Assembly: GCF_029211225.1 (NCBI RefSeq)
Contig: NZ_JARGEM010000005.1
Location: 1 to 64,000 of the forward strand
Direction: 5' to 3'
DNA length: 64,000 nt
Origin: Antiquaquibacter metalliresistens
Lineage (GTDB): Bacteria > Actinomycetota > Actinomycetes > Actinomycetales > Microbacteriaceae
Part shown: piece after piece, positions 62,480 to 64,000 of the stretch
Layout: each line of letters starts with the position of its first letter
Numbering within the stretch: the first letter of the stretch is position 1
Program-made: the position numbers and the translations under genes
The notes under the pieces: generated by a model
Databases searched by the model: none
What the model was told of the DNA's origin: nothing
Seen by the model: the letters and a program-made list of their open reading frames with translations, nothing else

Positions 62480-62491
62480 TAAGGTCTACTC
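62480..62491 (+). promoter_or_regulatory. Leaderless -10 element of the 62492 gene
   Basis: TAAGGT at 62480-62485, six bases, then ATG at 62492. Confidence 0.45.
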
Positions 62492-63253
62492 ATGGCGTGG
62501 GTGTTCGGGACTATCGCCGCGACACTCGGGGTGCTCCTGCTCTGGGGGCTCGTGGCGCCGCGCGGGCAGTGGCGGATCCTTCGCGCGTGGAGCGTCGCGG
62601 ATCCGCACCGGGACGAGCCGGGCGGCGCGGTCTTCGGCTGGTTGCGCCTGAGCGCGGGCATCGGGGTGGTCGGGCTGGCCGTCGTGGGGATCGTCGGCGC
62701 GACCTCGGTGGTCTCGAACATGCCCAAGCCGCCGCCGCCGCGCACGCCGCTGCAGCTCATGTGGGGCTCGCCCGCACCGCACCTGCTCGACCGCGTGTCC
62801 CTCAACCTGGGCGCGCCGCCCGAGGGCCTCGTCGAGATTCCGGCGCTGGGCTACCAGGACTTCGACGACGGCATCCCGAGCTACCTGCTCGAGTTGCGCG
62901 GCTACACCCTGCTCGGCGATCCGGAGCCACTCGGCCTCGAGGGCGCCGAACCGGAGGAGGGCACCTCGGCGCTCGGCGCCTCGAACCTCCTCGTGCACGT
63001 CCGCGGGCCGATCCTGTGCATCCCCCGGGAGATCGTGGTCATCGAGACCGAGACCACGGTGCAGATCGGGGTGTACTACGGTGCGCCGGACGACCCAGCG
63101 GGGGCACCGGTCGACCATGCGGCATCCTGCCGCGTCGACGATCCGCTCACGGGATCACTGCTGATTCCCGTGCAACTCACCGGGCCGGTGGGCGACCGCG
63201 AGGTGCAGAACCTCGCGGCCGAGCCCATCGACTACGTTCACGCGCCGGGTTGA
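62492..63253 (+). CDS. Two-helix membrane protein of unknown function (DUF6199-like N-terminus)
   Basis: A 253-residue protein with two N-terminal transmembrane helices (about 2-22 and 48-70) joined by a loop with WRILRAWSVADPHRDEP. That layout reminds me of DUF6199-type proteins. A Pro-rich stretch (MPKPPPPRTP) and a 170-residue outer domain with two cysteines follow. I see no enzymatic motif. It converges on fumC. Confidence 0.7.
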   Translation: MAWVFGTIAATLGVLLLWGLVAPRGQWRILRAWSVADPHRDEPGGAVFGWLRLSAGIGVVGLAVVGIVGATSVVSNMPKPPPPRTPLQLMWGSPAPHLLDRVSLNLGAPPEGLVEIPALGYQDFDDGIPSYLLELRGYTLLGDPEPLGLEGAEPEEGTSALGASNLLVHVRGPILCIPREIVVIETETTVQIGVYYGAPDDPAGAPVDHAASCRVDDPLTGSLLIPVQLTGPVGDREVQNLAAEPIDYVHAPG

Positions 63254-63268
63254 TCCGGCCGGACCGAC

Positions 63269-64000
63269 TCAGCCCGGGTGCGTCATCGACATGACGTCGA
63301 GCGCCGTGTCGAGCTGCTCGAGCGTCAATTCGCCGCGCTCGACGAAGCCGAGGTCGATCGCGGCATCCCGCACGGTCATCGACTTCGCCACCGAGTGCTT
63401 GGCGATCTTGGCCGCGTTCTCGTAGCCGATGAACTTGTTCAGCGGAGTGACGATCGACGGGGACGACTCCGCGAGCGCGAGCGCGCGCACCAGGTTGGCC
63501 TGCAGCCCGTCGATGGTCTTGTCGGCGAGCGCCACCGAGGAGTTGGCGAGCAGCCGGATCGACTCCAGCAGCGCGGTGCCCATCACCGGGATCGCAACGT
63601 TCAACTCGAAGCTGCCCGAGGCGCCGGCCCAGGCGATGGTGGCGTCGTTGCCGATGACCTTGGCGCACACCATGAGCACGGCCTCGGGGATCACCGGGTT
63701 GACCTTGCCGGGCATGATCGACGACCCGGGCTGCAGGTCGGGGATGTGCAGCTCGCCGAGGCCGGCGTTCGGGCCCGAGCCCATCCAGCGCAGGTCGTTG
63801 CAGATCTTCGTGAGGCTCACGGCGATCACACGCAGTGCACCGGATGCCTCGACCAGCCCATCGCGCGCGCCCTGCGCCTCGAAGTGGTCCAACGCCTCGG
63901 TCACGGGCAGGCCGGAGTCCTTGGCGAGCTCGGCGATCACCTTCTGCGGAAAACCGAGCGGGGTGTTGATGCCGGTGCCGGTCGCGGTGCCGCCGAGCGG
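63269..64000 (-). CDS. fumC: Fumarate hydratase class II, C-terminal part (runs off the window)
   Basis: It interconverts fumarate and malate in the TCA cycle. The visible 243 residues begin with the [10 protein letters not shown] region and continue through [23 protein letters not shown], the superfamily signature [12 protein letters not shown] with the catalytic serine, and [16 protein letters not shown]. The 5' part, including the first conserved region, lies beyond 64000. The gene is incomplete only because of the window edge. Confidence 0.94.
   Translation of the reverse strand, partial: PLGGTATGTGINTPLGFPQKVIAELAKDSGLPVTEALDHFEAQGARDGLVEASGALRVIAVSLTKICNDLRWMGSGPNAGLGELHIPDLQPGSSIMPGKVNPVIPEAVLMVCAKVIGNDATIAWAGASGSFELNVAIPVMGTALLESIRLLANSSVALADKTIDGLQANLVRALALAESSPSIVTPLNKFIGYENAAKIAKHSVAKSMTVRDAAIDLGFVERGELTLEQLDTALDVMSMTHPG

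Noticed and set aside
63269-64000. Truncated fumC pseudogene
   Set aside because: The frame is open to the window edge with family sequence continuing upstream of the first start-like codon, so it is cut only by the window.

Overview
The window is about 70% G+C, densely packed, and reads as the chromosome of an actinobacterium, most likely Microbacteriaceae. The evidence is gene content and order: eno-ftsB-DUF501-S8 protease, greA next to a DUF4307 gene, glmU-prs, and a LemA/M48 pair. GTG starts and 1-4 base stop/start overlaps are common. At least fifteen genes carry a TANNNT hexamer exactly 6 or 7 bases before the start codon, the architecture of leaderless transcription. I see no prophage, insertion sequence, CRISPR array, rRNA or replication origin; most of the window is ordinary core genome.

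Layout. 1-7616: an SDR, a DUF1622 membrane protein, glmU, prs and two tandem paralogous acyl-CoA ligases. 7774-13593: a GntR-controlled cluster encoding every step of non-phosphorylating L-fucose oxidation to pyruvate and lactate (sugar dehydrogenase, lactonase, fuconate dehydratase, ketodeoxyfuconate dehydrogenase, diketo-acid hydrolase, mutarotase). 13644-23399: gnd and gntK (divergent), rplY, pth, mfd and a phosphoketolase; the pth-mfd gap holds hairpin repeats and a hexanucleotide microsatellite. 23431-31192: ABC exporter, CPBP protease, ald/aldR, a nuclease, a gamma-carbonic-anhydrase-like protein, mazG and hisS. 31199-37455: a MarR-hydrolase pair under a perfect palindrome, then eno, ftsB, DUF501, an S8 protease and NDH-2.

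37527-46178 is the most accessory-looking part. It has a tRNA with a UAA anticodon but a short variable arm, an unknown membrane-anchored gene apparently cut by an in-frame TGA, a VapBC-type module, an arsR-arsO pair without arsenite efflux genes, and a tightly coupled TetR / PLP racemase-like / aldonolactone oxidase / GH1 glycosidase operon of unknown substrate. 46212-64000: lemA-M48, a YcaQ-like glycosylase, a complete ferric/polyamine-type ABC importer, AI-2E permease, ilvA, greA, DUF4307, a TrhA-type membrane protein, uppS, a class V aminotransferase, PhoH2, a PadR-membrane protein pair, an unknown membrane protein and the 3' part of fumC.

How the genes work together: gluconokinase, 6-phosphogluconate dehydrogenase and phosphoketolase would form a gluconate-to-acetyl-phosphate route; the fucose cluster is self-contained except for uptake and glycoside release; the 41640-46178 operon is the best candidate for an undescribed pathway. 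Family assignments come from motif recognition by eye; no search was run.
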